From an uncultured Saprospiraceae bacterium (GTDB lineage: Bacteria > Bacteroidota > Bacteroidia > Chitinophagales > Saprospiraceae), in assembly GCA_938015435.1 (NCBI GenBank), contig CALLPN010000016.1, positions 124,001 through 188,000 on the forward strand: a stretch of 64,000 bases of DNA, written 5' to 3'. Made by a program: the position numbers and the translations under genes. Positions 38,547 through 47,215 of the stretch are shown one piece after another; the first letter of the stretch is position 1, and every line of letters begins with the position of its first letter. Under the pieces are notes generated by a model that was given only the letters and a program-made list of their open reading frames with translations, had not been told where the DNA came from and ran no database searches.

Positions 38547-39968
38547 TTACACTTCTTGGTAAGCTACCTCTCCTTGGAAGTATCTTATCATTGCTAATAT
38601 ATCTCTTTCAACTTCTAATTCTGGAGCTAACTTGAATATAAGTTTGTGATTATTAAAATCCTCTAAGAGTGCCTCCTCTAAAAGACTTAATCCCTTTTTC
38701 TTATCTCTAAGGAAGAAAGAAGTTATTGCATGACAGTATAACATATCACCTCCGTAAGCACAAGTAAACGCTTCCTCTAGCAATCTATCAGACTCTTCGT
38801 AAAGGCCTAACTTAATGAGGAAAGATACATACTCTGACCAAATAATATTATTACATGGGTCGAGATCTGTAGCGATCTGGAAGTTAATGGTTGCTTTATT
38901 ATAGTCTTCTACTTCTACAAATGCTTTTGCTAATGCTAAGTAGTAGTCCTCTATTGTATCATCTATGTCTATAGCCTTATGGTAAGTAGCTATTGCTTTA
39001 TACCAATTGCCATCTTTACTATAGCACTGACCTAATAGAAAATAAATAAAGTCGTTAGATTTTTCTTTTTTAACTGCCTTGAGTAGATTCAGTTTAGCAG
39101 ATGTATAATCTCCTAACTTCGTCTGACACTGAGCCATTAATAGTAATACATCGGAGTTACTACCAAATTGGTGAACGTACTCTTTATAGATACTTAATGC
39201 TTCAGCATACCTGCACATATTCATACATAAGTCTGCACACTCTAGATATCCAGTTTCATAACCACTATTGATTATAAATGAATACTCCATTGCTGCTACT
39301 GCTTTTTCATATTCTGAGTTAGCCGCGAAAGACTGACCTAAAATATACCAAGCCATATAATTATATGGATTTAAATCTAAAAGTTCTTCTGTAATTTGGA
39401 TACTCATATCATATGCTCTAAACATATCTAAAGCATTCCAAAGCATACTTAATGCTTCATCTTGTAATGGGTCATTGTATAGTACTATTCGCAATTTTTC
39501 GACGACTGTGGTACAGTCATCCATCATGTCATAGATATAAGCCTCGGTGAGGTATATCTTCATAAGGTCATCATTACTCACTACGTCTTTGAGCGGTTCT
39601 AATATTGCTAAGCCATCTTCACAGCTTCCGAGTTGGCAGAGTACTTTAGCTCTAAGCAGCGTTACTTCTGTTTCGTAAGGAGCGATAGATTGAGCGAAAT
39701 CTAGAGACTTGATACATTGATCAAGGATTCCTAGCTCTAACAATATTCTAGCTTTAATGATATAAAATTCTGACCTATATTCATAACGGCTCAGGGCTAT
39801 CTCGACGATGTCAAGTGCCTGTTCATACATGGATTCTCTCTCGTAATGGAAAACTAATTGGTAGATCGTTTTTTCATTAAGATGGTCCAAGTTGCCAATT
39901 TCTGACAATGATTCAAATTGCGAAACAAGATCGGGTATAGTACTATCCTGTTTTGTTCTTTGTTCCAT
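38547..39968 (-). CDS. Tetratricopeptide repeat protein
   Basis: 473 residues made of about 12 TPR units; recognisable ones include YEQALDIVEIALSRYEYRSE, AWYILGQSFAANSEYEKAVA, DFIYFLLGQCYSKDGNWYKA and YYLALAKAFVEVEDYNKATI. There is no signal peptide, so it is probably a cytoplasmic scaffold. It is acidic overall. The partner is unknown; there is no gene pair on the same strand close by. A clear -7 box (TATATTTG) gives a leader of about 35 nt. Confidence 0.88.
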   Translation of the reverse strand: MEQRTKQDSTIPDLVSQFESLSEIGNLDHLNEKTIYQLVFHYERESMYEQALDIVEIALSRYEYRSEFYIIKARILLELGILDQCIKSLDFAQSIAPYETEVTLLRAKVLCQLGSCEDGLAILEPLKDVVSNDDLMKIYLTEAYIYDMMDDCTTVVEKLRIVLYNDPLQDEALSMLWNALDMFRAYDMSIQITEELLDLNPYNYMAWYILGQSFAANSEYEKAVAAMEYSFIINSGYETGYLECADLCMNMCRYAEALSIYKEYVHQFGSNSDVLLLMAQCQTKLGDYTSAKLNLLKAVKKEKSNDFIYFLLGQCYSKDGNWYKAIATYHKAIDIDDTIEDYYLALAKAFVEVEDYNKATINFQIATDLDPCNNIIWSEYVSFLIKLGLYEESDRLLEEAFTCAYGGDMLYCHAITSFFLRDKKKGLSLLEEALLEDFNNHKLIFKLAPELEVERDILAMIRYFQGEVAYQEV

Positions 39969-40006
39969 AGGTTGGTTAGTGTAGTATGGGAATGTTTACA
40001 ACGGAT

Positions 40007-40014
40007 CAAATATA
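40007..40014 (-). promoter_or_regulatory. -7 box of the TPR gene
   Basis: TATATTTG on the minus strand, 38 bp upstream of the ATG. No clear -33 TTTG. Confidence 0.55.
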
Positions 40015-40097
40015 AGTAAATAAAGGTCATCTAGTTTAGTCTAATCTACCTTTTTTTGAACTATTATTTGATATTAAAATTAAAACAATACCAACAT

Positions 40098-40129
40098 AAA
40101 TTGCTGTATTACAGCGATTTATATATTTG
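40098..40129. promoter_or_regulatory. 23-bp palindrome overlapping a promoter-like sequence in a 616-bp gene-free gap
   Basis: Arms AAATTGCTGTA and TACAGCGATTT (40098-40120, centre 40109) match at 10 of 11 positions. On the plus strand TATATTTG (40122-40129) follows ATTG with an 18-bp spacer, a promoter-like layout, yet no plus-strand gene begins for 1.5 kb. Alternatively it is an operator 130 bp upstream of the minus-strand TPR gene. The remaining AT-rich gap to 40584 shows no gene. Confidence 0.4.
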
Positions 40130-40584
40130 GTGTTATATTTTCTAATATATTAATAGCTTAGTATCCATGTGGTAACATATAAGTGAATATATATCTATGA
40201 TCATTGTTTTTTTTTTGATGCATTAAAATTGGTTTATATACGATTCGTGTTTTAGGGCAATAATCATATTATTTCGAATGCTATTTTTCCATTTTTATCT
40301 TCGAAAATGTCTTCTTATTTCTCAAAATGAAGGCAAAATTTATAAAAATGGCCGTTTACGAAGTAGAAATTAGGGTTATTCAACCTACATTTTTGGAATA
40401 AATGTCTTGAGTGACGTTCTTAGAAAGATTCTTAACTCAACGTTTATGGGCTAGTTTACTAGAAGCACATTTTCTTTGACCGGATAGAATGGTGTTTATA
40501 TAAATTGAAGGTGAAAAGCTATTGAAGACTCATCCAAGAATAATTTTAATTGAACTTTCCTATTCATTAATAATGAACTCAGAT

Positions 40585-41349
40585 CTACTCTTCTTCTGAT
40601 GCTCCAATAGAAGAAGAGGAAGGGTCAACCCAAAAATTATTAAAGCCTTCTCCTTGAGTAATGACTACTCTTTGTAGATTGAGAAGTTCTAATAAGGCTA
40701 AAAAAGTGACGATGGCATGCACCCTATTTTCTAATCCTTCAAAGATCGCAGTGAAGGTAGATCTCTTACCAACAGATATCCTTTTAATGATGTGAGCTTG
40801 CTGATTTTGGATCGTATAATTATAGCTAACGATCTCGTGCACAACCTCTCTTTTTCTGTTATCAAACCTATCTAATACCTTTTGATAAGTCTTGAGTAGT
40901 TTGAAGAGATCAAAAGATTCTAACTCACTGTCTACAAGTGCTTTATTAGCAATTTGCTTGAGTTCTTTGGATACATTTCCACGGTCATGCTTAGTAGACT
41001 GTGTCTGCTCCATATCACGTAATTCGTCTATGATTTCTTTGTACTGTTTGTACTCTAGCAGCTTCTGTGTAAGTTCATCTCTAGGATCGATTTCGTTACC
41101 TTCTTCATCGATTTCTTTACGCGGAATCAAAAGCTTTGCTTTGATACGCATGAGGGTAGCGGCCACTAGAATAAATTCACTTGCGACATCTATATTGAGT
41201 TTCTCCAGCTCTTTGATATAATGAAGGAAATCTTCTGTGATTTTAGAAATAGGTATATTATTAATATCCAACTCATCCCTCTCTATAAAGAAGAGTAACA
41301 GGTCAAATGGACCTTCGAATTGCTGAATTTTAATTGTATAACCTTGCAT
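40585..41349 (-). CDS. scpA: Segregation and condensation protein A
   Basis: Kleisin subunit of the SMC-ScpAB complex, which organises and segregates the chromosome. N-terminal signature: YTIKIQQFEGPFDLLLFFIERDELDINNIPI (read in two parts), then VAATLMRIKAKLLIPR. The C-terminal winged helix with FLALLELLNLQRVVITQGEGFNNFWV binds the SMC head. 254 residues is normal. No scpB or smc in the window. CATCTTTG lies 4 nt before the ATG, so the mRNA may be leaderless. Confidence 0.95.
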   Translation of the reverse strand: MQGYTIKIQQFEGPFDLLLFFIERDELDINNIPISKITEDFLHYIKELEKLNIDVASEFILVAATLMRIKAKLLIPRKEIDEEGNEIDPRDELTQKLLEYKQYKEIIDELRDMEQTQSTKHDRGNVSKELKQIANKALVDSELESFDLFKLLKTYQKVLDRFDNRKREVVHEIVSYNYTIQNQQAHIIKRISVGKRSTFTAIFEGLENRVHAIVTFLALLELLNLQRVVITQGEGFNNFWVDPSSSSIGASEEE

Positions 41350-41609
41350 AATGCAAAGATGGCGTATTTCAAACTAATATAATAGATTGATTTGGGTTAG
41401 ATCTTAGTTGAATGGAAATGGCTATATGTATTAGTCAAACTATATGATATATCTATCGACGATACAATGCCTCCAACTAGCTCAAATTATAGAAGAAAAG
41501 CATTTTTGATTGACTCCATTAAGTCATTTGATCTTGAGAACATTCCCTTCATTAAACCGTATTCCGTCACTTAGTCAGCTATCCTTAATGCTCAGAGTAA
41601 TAATATCAC

Positions 41610-41617
41610 TATCTTTG
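41610..41617 (+). promoter_or_regulatory. -7 box of the GGGP synthase gene
   Basis: TATCTTTG lies inside a small palindrome ACTATC-ttt-GATAGT (41608-41622), 26 bp before the ATG. Confidence 0.55.
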
Positions 41618-41643
41618 ATAGTAGCAAGTGCTAAATATCAAAT

Positions 41644-42429
41644 ATGAACATTAATTTATACAGTCAATTACAAGAAGCGAAAGCTGAAGGGCAAAAGAAA
41701 TTTGCAGTACTTATCGATCCTGATCAAATGAGGTTAGGAAAATTAGATATGGTCCTACAAAATGCCATGGATGCTAATGTAGACTACTTTCTAATCGGGG
41801 GTAGCCTTATCGTAAATGATATGTTAGATAAGGTATTAGTAGGCATCAGAGAACGATGCAACATCCCTCAGATACTATTTCCAGGAAATTCTTTTCAATT
41901 AAGTAACAAAGCTGATGCCCTGCTCTTCCTATCACTTATCTCAGGTCGTAATGCCGAGTTATTAATAGGCAAGCATGTCATAACTGCCCCATTTCTCAGA
42001 AAGAGTCCACTTGAGATCATGTCTACTGGATATATGCTTATAGATGGAGGAGTTGCAACGACTGTAACCTATATGAGTAATACCAATCCTATCCCTCGTG
42101 ATAAAAATGATATCGCGGTATGTACCGCTATAGCAGGAGAGCTACTTGGATTGAAGATGATTTATATGGATGCTGGAAGCGGTGCACAAACACCCATTTC
42201 GGAATCTATGATATCGGCAGTAAGTAGCAATATCAATATTCCACTTATTATAGGTGGCGGAATCAAAACTCCAGAAAAAGCCTTAGCTAATGCAAAGGCT
42301 GGAGCAGATCTCATAGTTGTGGGTAATGCTATAGAAACAGATCCTACACTAGTCGCAGAGCTATCACACGCTGTACATTCAATGAATACTAGCGTCCATG
42401 ATCTTAAGCTCTCCCAACCCATAACATAA
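41644..42429 (+). CDS. Geranylgeranylglyceryl (heptaprenylglyceryl) phosphate synthase family protein
   Basis: TIM-barrel prenyltransferase joining a polyprenyl diphosphate to sn-glycerol-1-phosphate. Signatures are KFAVLIDPDQ (metal-binding Asp), YFLIGGSL, ILFPGNSFQLSNKADALLFLS, the GYMLIDGGVATTV loop, IYMDAGSGAQTPIS and the phosphate-binding LIIGGGIKTPEKA with GADLIVVGNAIE. 261 residues matches group II GGGPS. In archaea this starts ether-lipid synthesis; in Bacteroidota members exist, but the lipid product is not well defined. The gene lies 66 bp upstream of rsgA, so the two may form an operon. Confidence 0.93.
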   Translation: MNINLYSQLQEAKAEGQKKFAVLIDPDQMRLGKLDMVLQNAMDANVDYFLIGGSLIVNDMLDKVLVGIRERCNIPQILFPGNSFQLSNKADALLFLSLISGRNAELLIGKHVITAPFLRKSPLEIMSTGYMLIDGGVATTVTYMSNTNPIPRDKNDIAVCTAIAGELLGLKMIYMDAGSGAQTPISESMISAVSSNINIPLIIGGGIKTPEKALANAKAGADLIVVGNAIETDPTLVAELSHAVHSMNTSVHDLKLSQPIT

Positions 42430-42495
42430 GTCATATATCATGAACAATAATTACATTTTTCAAATTCTGATTTGTAGAAAGAAAGAAACGATTGT

Positions 42496-43443
42496 ATGAT
42501 AGAAGGCACGGTCATCAAATCCACTGGTAGTTGGTACCACGTGAAAACAAAAGATGAAGTATTCCAATGCCGTGTCACTGGAAAATTTCGGATAGCTGGC
42601 CTTAAACTAACTAATCCTGTTGCCGTAGGTGATCACGTAATGATCGAATTAGGTAAAGATGAAGAAGTATGGGGAACCATCAAAAAAATACTTCCACGCA
42701 AAAACTATGTAGTCCGCCAATCGCCAAGAAAAAAGCATTTCGTACACTTATTGGCCAGCAATGTAGATCAGGCAGTATTATTAATTACCATCGTCGAGCC
42801 ATTACTCAAGCAAGGTTTTATTGATCGATTCTTATTGATGACTGAGCCGTATGACATTCCTGTTACCATAGTATTCAATAAGAGTGATCTATATGAGGAG
42901 AAAGATCTAGATCTATATAACTATATGAAGGCCATCTATGAAAGCATAGGCTACCAAGTGACCCTTTGTTCTGCTGTAGATGGAGAGGGATTGGATAATC
43001 TTAGAAATATCCTCAAGGACAAAGTATCACTCATCGCTGGACAGTCTGGTGTAGGTAAGTCGACAATCGTCAATGCTATTGATGATGAAATGGATATATA
43101 TACCCAAGAACTCAGTGATTACTCTGGAAAGGGTCAACATACAACCACATTCGCTGAGATGCATACACTAAGTTTTGGTGGTCATATTATAGATACGCCT
43201 GGGATTAAGACATTAGGATTCAATCATCTTGAGGAGAAAGATATCGCTCATAACTTTAGAGAGTTGTTTGCATTATCAGCTGACTGTAAGTACAGCAATT
43301 GTATGCATCGCCAAGAGCCTAACTGCGCAGTCAAAGACGCACTCGAAGAAGGTATTATAAGTGAACTCAGATATTCTAATTACCTACAACTTTTACTCGA
43401 AGTGGAGGACCAAAATTATTGGGAACTCAATACTGATTTTTAG
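42496..43443 (+). CDS. rsgA: Ribosome small-subunit-dependent GTPase A
   Basis: Late 30S assembly factor. The N-terminal OB fold (GTVIKSTGSWYHVKTKDEVFQC, as parts) precedes a circularly permuted G domain: G4 FNKSDL comes first, then G1 GQSGVGKST (182-190) and G3 DTPGIK. The C-terminal zinc site is CKYSNCMHRQEPNCAVKDA (C-x4-C-x-H-x5-C). At 315 residues it is complete. It probably shares a transcript with the GGGP synthase. Confidence 0.96.
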   Translation: MIEGTVIKSTGSWYHVKTKDEVFQCRVTGKFRIAGLKLTNPVAVGDHVMIELGKDEEVWGTIKKILPRKNYVVRQSPRKKHFVHLLASNVDQAVLLITIVEPLLKQGFIDRFLLMTEPYDIPVTIVFNKSDLYEEKDLDLYNYMKAIYESIGYQVTLCSAVDGEGLDNLRNILKDKVSLIAGQSGVGKSTIVNAIDDEMDIYTQELSDYSGKGQHTTTFAEMHTLSFGGHIIDTPGIKTLGFNHLEEKDIAHNFRELFALSADCKYSNCMHRQEPNCAVKDALEEGIISELRYSNYLQLLLEVEDQNYWELNTDF

Positions 43444-43661
43444 AAGATGTCTGTTTTCGAAGCTACAGCCTCGTTCTCGTTCATAAAAACCCACCGTTTA
43501 ATTTTTCATATCCTTCCTTAGTCAATTCTATCGGTCAGAAGAACGAAGAATGTCATGCTGATTCACTTTTAACAAAGCAGAGGGCGTCAAAAAACTATAA
43601 GAGATTTTTCTCGCTCATTTACCTTATCCATCGGAACATATAATAATTAAGCATTATAAGC

Positions 43662-43669
43662 TATCTTTG
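43662..43669 (+). promoter_or_regulatory. -7 box of the 54-residue membrane protein gene
   Basis: TATCTTTG lies 17 bp before the ATG; the next base is C, as at several other promoters here. Confidence 0.5.
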
Positions 43670-43686
43670 CATTATAATAAAATACC

Positions 43687-43851
43687 ATGTCATTTAGTAG
43701 TCGTAGAAGATATACCTCTAGAAGAGAGAAAAGTGCCAAAATTCGTAGCAATACAAAGCGAATTATGATAGCTGCTATATGTATTGTTATTGTATTGCTA
43801 TATAAAAACAGAGTGTATCTCTGGGATTACATTAGGACTTCAATGTATTAA
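43687..43851 (+). CDS. Small single-pass membrane protein, 54 residues
   Basis: ATG 43687 to TAA 43851. The N-terminus is strongly basic (SSRRRYTSRREKSAKIRSN), then one hydrophobic helix (IMIAAICIVIVLLY, residues ~26-39), then an aromatic tail (YLWDYIRTSMY). A good -7 box precedes it, and it ends 5 bp before the convergent flippase gene, which supports a real gene. The topology is likely N-in. It resembles septum- or ribosome-associated small membrane proteins in length and charge only; I recognise no family. Confidence 0.6.
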   Translation: MSFSSRRRYTSRREKSAKIRSNTKRIMIAAICIVIVLLYKNRVYLWDYIRTSMY

Positions 43852-43856
43852 TTCAT

Positions 43857-45326
43857 CTATCCCAGTAAGCCCTTCTTTTCATTCTTCCATACGTATCCAA
43901 GCAATACAATAATGTATACTGAGCCTAAAGCCATGGATACAAACATTCCTACTTCATTTCGTACCATTACTAACGAAACAGTCATTAGAACTGCTACTAT
44001 CACGTACCTAAATATTTTCTTGACTGGATACTGAATCGGATAATACTTTTGTCCAGTTAGATATCCCGCTACTACCATAAATGCATAGGTAATAACAGCC
44101 GCATAAGCAGACGCAATAGTACCTATTCTCGGTAAGAAATATATACTGACGAGTAATGTAATTATCGCTCCAAAAACGGAAATGATTGCACCCACTATAG
44201 TCCTATCTGAAAGCTTAAACCAGATCGCAACATTATAGTATAAGCCTAAAAAGAAGTAAGCAAAGAGTAACCATGGCACGATGTGCAAGGAAGCACGATA
44301 TTGGCTTCCTACCAAGTATTGAGCTAATCCGCTGAATGTAACTATCCCAACGATCACTATTACACATACTATTGTAAATGCTAAAGCTACCTTACCATAT
44401 GCTTTCTTGTCCTTATCATCTTTTGCATTGTTAAAGAAGAAAGGTTCAGCGGCGTAGTTAAATGCCACCGTAAATAGATTAAGAAGTAAGGCAATTTTCG
44501 CTGCGGCGGAATAAAGCCCTGCACCACTTAAGTTGGCGACAATATCTTCTCCAAGAAAATACTTCTGCAGCGGCACAGCAAAGGCTTGATTAATGTTTCC
44601 AGCTAAGCCGACAATGATCAATGGAAAAGAATATAAAAGCATCTTTTTCAAGAGACTGAAATCAAGAGACCATCTTACACGAACAAACTCAGGGATAAGC
44701 AACATTACTATCGATCCACTAGCCAATAGATTAGCTAAGAAGACGTAATCCAACTCCTTAGTAACACCGAAAAAAGAACCTATACTTTGACCAATGCTAG
44801 GAGAAAACCTAGGCAATATTTCCAGAAAAAGCAATATGAATATTATAGTTAAAATCACATTGGCTAACTTGAAAAACAAAAACCGCTTGGGCTGACTGGC
44901 CAATCGAAATTTACCATAAAACAAGGTCGCTACAGCATCGAATCCAATGATCATAGCAAACCACTGTATATAATGCGGTCGATCTCCATAACTCAGCCAA
45001 TCTGCAATACTCTGACTATAAAATAATACTGCACCCACCAACACAATAGCCGAGACTACTACTGGTATCAATGCAGTGCTAAAAACCATGGCCTTATCTT
45101 CCGCCCTACTCCCATATCTAAAGTAAGCCGTGTCTAGACGATATACTAGAATAGTGAGAAAGATGGTCACATAAGCATACATTTCATTATAAGAACCATA
45201 ATCCTCGGTATCATTGAATCTATAAGTTAGATATACCAAGGTCATCAGGATATTAAGTATCTTAGGAAATATGGATGCCATTCCATAGATCAATGTTTCG
45301 CCAGCCAGTTTCTTGATGATAGACAT
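43857..45326 (-). CDS. Wzx/MATE-like polysaccharide flippase
   Basis: 489-residue integral membrane protein with about 14 hydrophobic segments and the N-terminal LAGETLIYGMASIFPKILN typical of the oligosaccharide flippase family, plus the polar YRLDTAYFRYG loop. It would move lipid-linked sugar units across the inner membrane. No polymerase or ligase gene is adjacent, so its substrate is unknown; the two glycosyltransferases 25 kb away give no firm link. CAAAGCTG (minus CAGCTTTG) lies about 30 bp upstream as a weak promoter candidate. Confidence 0.9.
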   Translation of the reverse strand: MSIIKKLAGETLIYGMASIFPKILNILMTLVYLTYRFNDTEDYGSYNEMYAYVTIFLTILVYRLDTAYFRYGSRAEDKAMVFSTALIPVVVSAIVLVGAVLFYSQSIADWLSYGDRPHYIQWFAMIIGFDAVATLFYGKFRLASQPKRFLFFKLANVILTIIFILLFLEILPRFSPSIGQSIGSFFGVTKELDYVFLANLLASGSIVMLLIPEFVRVRWSLDFSLLKKMLLYSFPLIIVGLAGNINQAFAVPLQKYFLGEDIVANLSGAGLYSAAAKIALLLNLFTVAFNYAAEPFFFNNAKDDKDKKAYGKVALAFTIVCVIVIVGIVTFSGLAQYLVGSQYRASLHIVPWLLFAYFFLGLYYNVAIWFKLSDRTIVGAIISVFGAIITLLVSIYFLPRIGTIASAYAAVITYAFMVVAGYLTGQKYYPIQYPVKKIFRYVIVAVLMTVSLVMVRNEVGMFVSMALGSVYIIVLLGYVWKNEKKGLLG

Positions 45327-45552
45327 GTATTAATTTTATATCGAGGGCAAGATAGTGCAAAGCTGACTTTATATATAGCAAATCAATCATACGTATGCTA
45401 TGAAGGATAATTTGTAGCTCATCACCGAGAATACTTGAACAAAAATAACACATATTGAGTAGTATTTCTACTCAATTTTAATTTATTAAATGCCTATACT
45501 CTACAATATTCGCCAACAGTCTTTACCGATTCATAGCGATTAAAGAAATGAT

Positions 45553-45560
45553 TATATTTG
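45553..45560 (+). promoter_or_regulatory. -7 box upstream of the M42 peptidase; rest of the 346-bp gap is empty
   Basis: TATATTTG followed by CGC, 113 bp before the ATG. No gene or other structure is seen in 45327-45672. Confidence 0.45.
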
Positions 45561-45672
45561 CGCGGCATAGAAAACGAGTAGAAACTGAGGTATTAAATTA
45601 TCTCATACTTTGCTTACGCTAAATAATTAAGAAAAGAAAAACAGGGACTGAGTCTCATTAAATCGAAAGAAC

Positions 45673-46725
45673 ATGATAGATGTAAATCTACTAAGTACTA
45701 TAAGTAAGTTACCAGGCGCTCCAGGATTTGAGCAAAAAGTAAGGGCTTTTGTTATGGACCAAATGAATGGTGTAGCTGACGAAGTTAAAACCGATGCACT
45801 AGGTAATGTTATAGCTATCAAGAAAGGAAAATCATCTGACAAAAAAGTAATGCTCGCTTCCCATATGGATGAGATTGGCTTTATGGTGACTCATGTAGAT
45901 GATGAAGGGTTTATTAGATTCCATACTCTTGGAGGCTTCGATCCAAAGACACTTACTGCGCAGCGTGTGATTATCCACGGTAGAGAAGATATAATGGGCG
46001 TAATGGGTACAAAGCCTATACACGTTATGACTCCTGAAGAGAGATCTAAAGTCGTAAAAAGCAATGAATACTTTATCGATACGGGATTAACTGCCGAGAA
46101 GGTAAAACAACTTGTTCGCATAGGTGATCCTATCACTCGTGAACGTGAGCTGATTGAGATGGGCGATTGTGTCAATTCAAAATCTCTAGATAATCGTATC
46201 TCTGTATTTGTGCAGATAGAGGCGATGAAAGCACTCCAAAACAAAGAAGTACCTTATGATATCTATGCGGTATTTACGGTACAGGAGGAAGTAGGTCTAA
46301 GAGGTGCTACTGCAGCAGCATCAGGCATAGATCCTGACTTTGGTATAGCATTAGATGTAACGATGGCTTATGACCTTCCAGGAGCAGCAGCGCATGAGCG
46401 TGTTTCATCGCTACATGATGGTACAGCAATCAAGATTATGGATGGTGCTACCATCTGCGATTATCGTATGGTAGAGTTTATGAGACAGACAGCAGCGACG
46501 CACAAAGTAAAGCATCAGATGGAATTACTACCGGCAGGTGGAACCGATACTGCTGGATTGCAGAGATATAGTAAGGGAGGGTGTATCGCCGGTGCGATTT
46601 CCATTCCGCTGAGATACCTACATCAATCTATCGAGATGGCCAGTAAAAGTGATATCAGCGATACTATTGATCTACTCGTTGCCTGTCTAGAAGATATAGG
46701 AAAATTCGACTGGTCTTTCAAATAG
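45673..46725 (+). CDS. M42-family metallo-aminopeptidase
   Basis: Co-catalytic di-metal peptidase of the TET/DppA-like M42 family (often annotated as endoglucanase M). Metal and catalytic residues are visible in LASHMDEIGFMV (His/Asp), NSKSLDNRISV (bridging Asp), FTVQEEVGLRGA (catalytic Glu pair), ALDVTMAYDLPG and PLRYLHQSIEM (His). 350 residues is normal. It trims N-terminal residues from peptides in the cytoplasm, usually as a dodecamer. Followed 73 bp later by the pterin dehydratase gene; co-transcription is possible. Confidence 0.94.
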   Translation: MIDVNLLSTISKLPGAPGFEQKVRAFVMDQMNGVADEVKTDALGNVIAIKKGKSSDKKVMLASHMDEIGFMVTHVDDEGFIRFHTLGGFDPKTLTAQRVIIHGREDIMGVMGTKPIHVMTPEERSKVVKSNEYFIDTGLTAEKVKQLVRIGDPITRERELIEMGDCVNSKSLDNRISVFVQIEAMKALQNKEVPYDIYAVFTVQEEVGLRGATAAASGIDPDFGIALDVTMAYDLPGAAAHERVSSLHDGTAIKIMDGATICDYRMVEFMRQTAATHKVKHQMELLPAGGTDTAGLQRYSKGGCIAGAISIPLRYLHQSIEMASKSDISDTIDLLVACLEDIGKFDWSFK

Positions 46726-46798
46726 TGTACTAGGCGTACAGCCAATCGTTGCTATACGTTTGAATATGGATTAAGATTTAACATTAACAATTTGAAGA

Positions 46799-47059
46799 AT
46801 GGACTGGAAGGAAGAAAATAACAAGCTTAAAAAAGAGTACAAATTCAAGGACTTTATACAGGCTATGGCTTGGATGACAGAATGTTCATTCCATATAGAG
46901 AAGCAAAATCATCACCCAGAATGGTTTAATGTATACCATACCGTAAAAGTAGAATTGACTACTCATGATGATGGTAATGTCATTACTCATAAAGACAGAA
47001 AGCTAGCTAAAACAATGGATCAATGCTTTATGAAGTTTGACACTAACACAATAAGCTAA
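46799..47059 (+). CDS. 4a-hydroxytetrahydrobiopterin dehydratase
   Basis: 86-residue pterin carbinolamine dehydratase. The signature HHPEWFNVYHTVKVELTTHD carries the paired His and Trp, followed by ITHKDRKLAKTMD. It regenerates the quinonoid pterin cofactor of aromatic amino acid hydroxylases and can act in other pterin pathways. No phenylalanine hydroxylase gene is in the window. A terminator follows. Confidence 0.95.
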   Translation: MDWKEENNKLKKEYKFKDFIQAMAWMTECSFHIEKQNHHPEWFNVYHTVKVELTTHDDGNVITHKDRKLAKTMDQCFMKFDTNTIS

Positions 47060-47088
47060 TTTTAAATCAACGAATACAATAATAAACG

Positions 47089-47118
47089 AAAGAGATCTTA
47101 TCAAAGGATCTCTTTTTT
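47089..47118 (+). terminator. Intrinsic terminator of the pterin dehydratase gene
   Basis: AAAGAGATC pairs with GATCTCTTT around a 9-nt loop; six T residues at 47113-47118. Confidence 0.85.
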
Positions 47119-47180
47119 AGTAAATATCATCTAATACGAGAAGCAAGTGTCACCTTTTAGGAGATCAAGAGGCAAAGCCT

Positions 47181-47188
47181 TACATTTG
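47181..47188 (+). promoter_or_regulatory. -7 box of glyS, which settles its start codon
   Basis: TACATTTG lies 27 bp before the ATG at 47216 and inside the region that a longer GTG-initiated frame (47147) would translate. Transcription from here excludes the longer start. Confidence 0.55.
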
Positions 47189-47215
47189 CCCCTTCTTAAA
47201 AAGCAAGTATATAAC

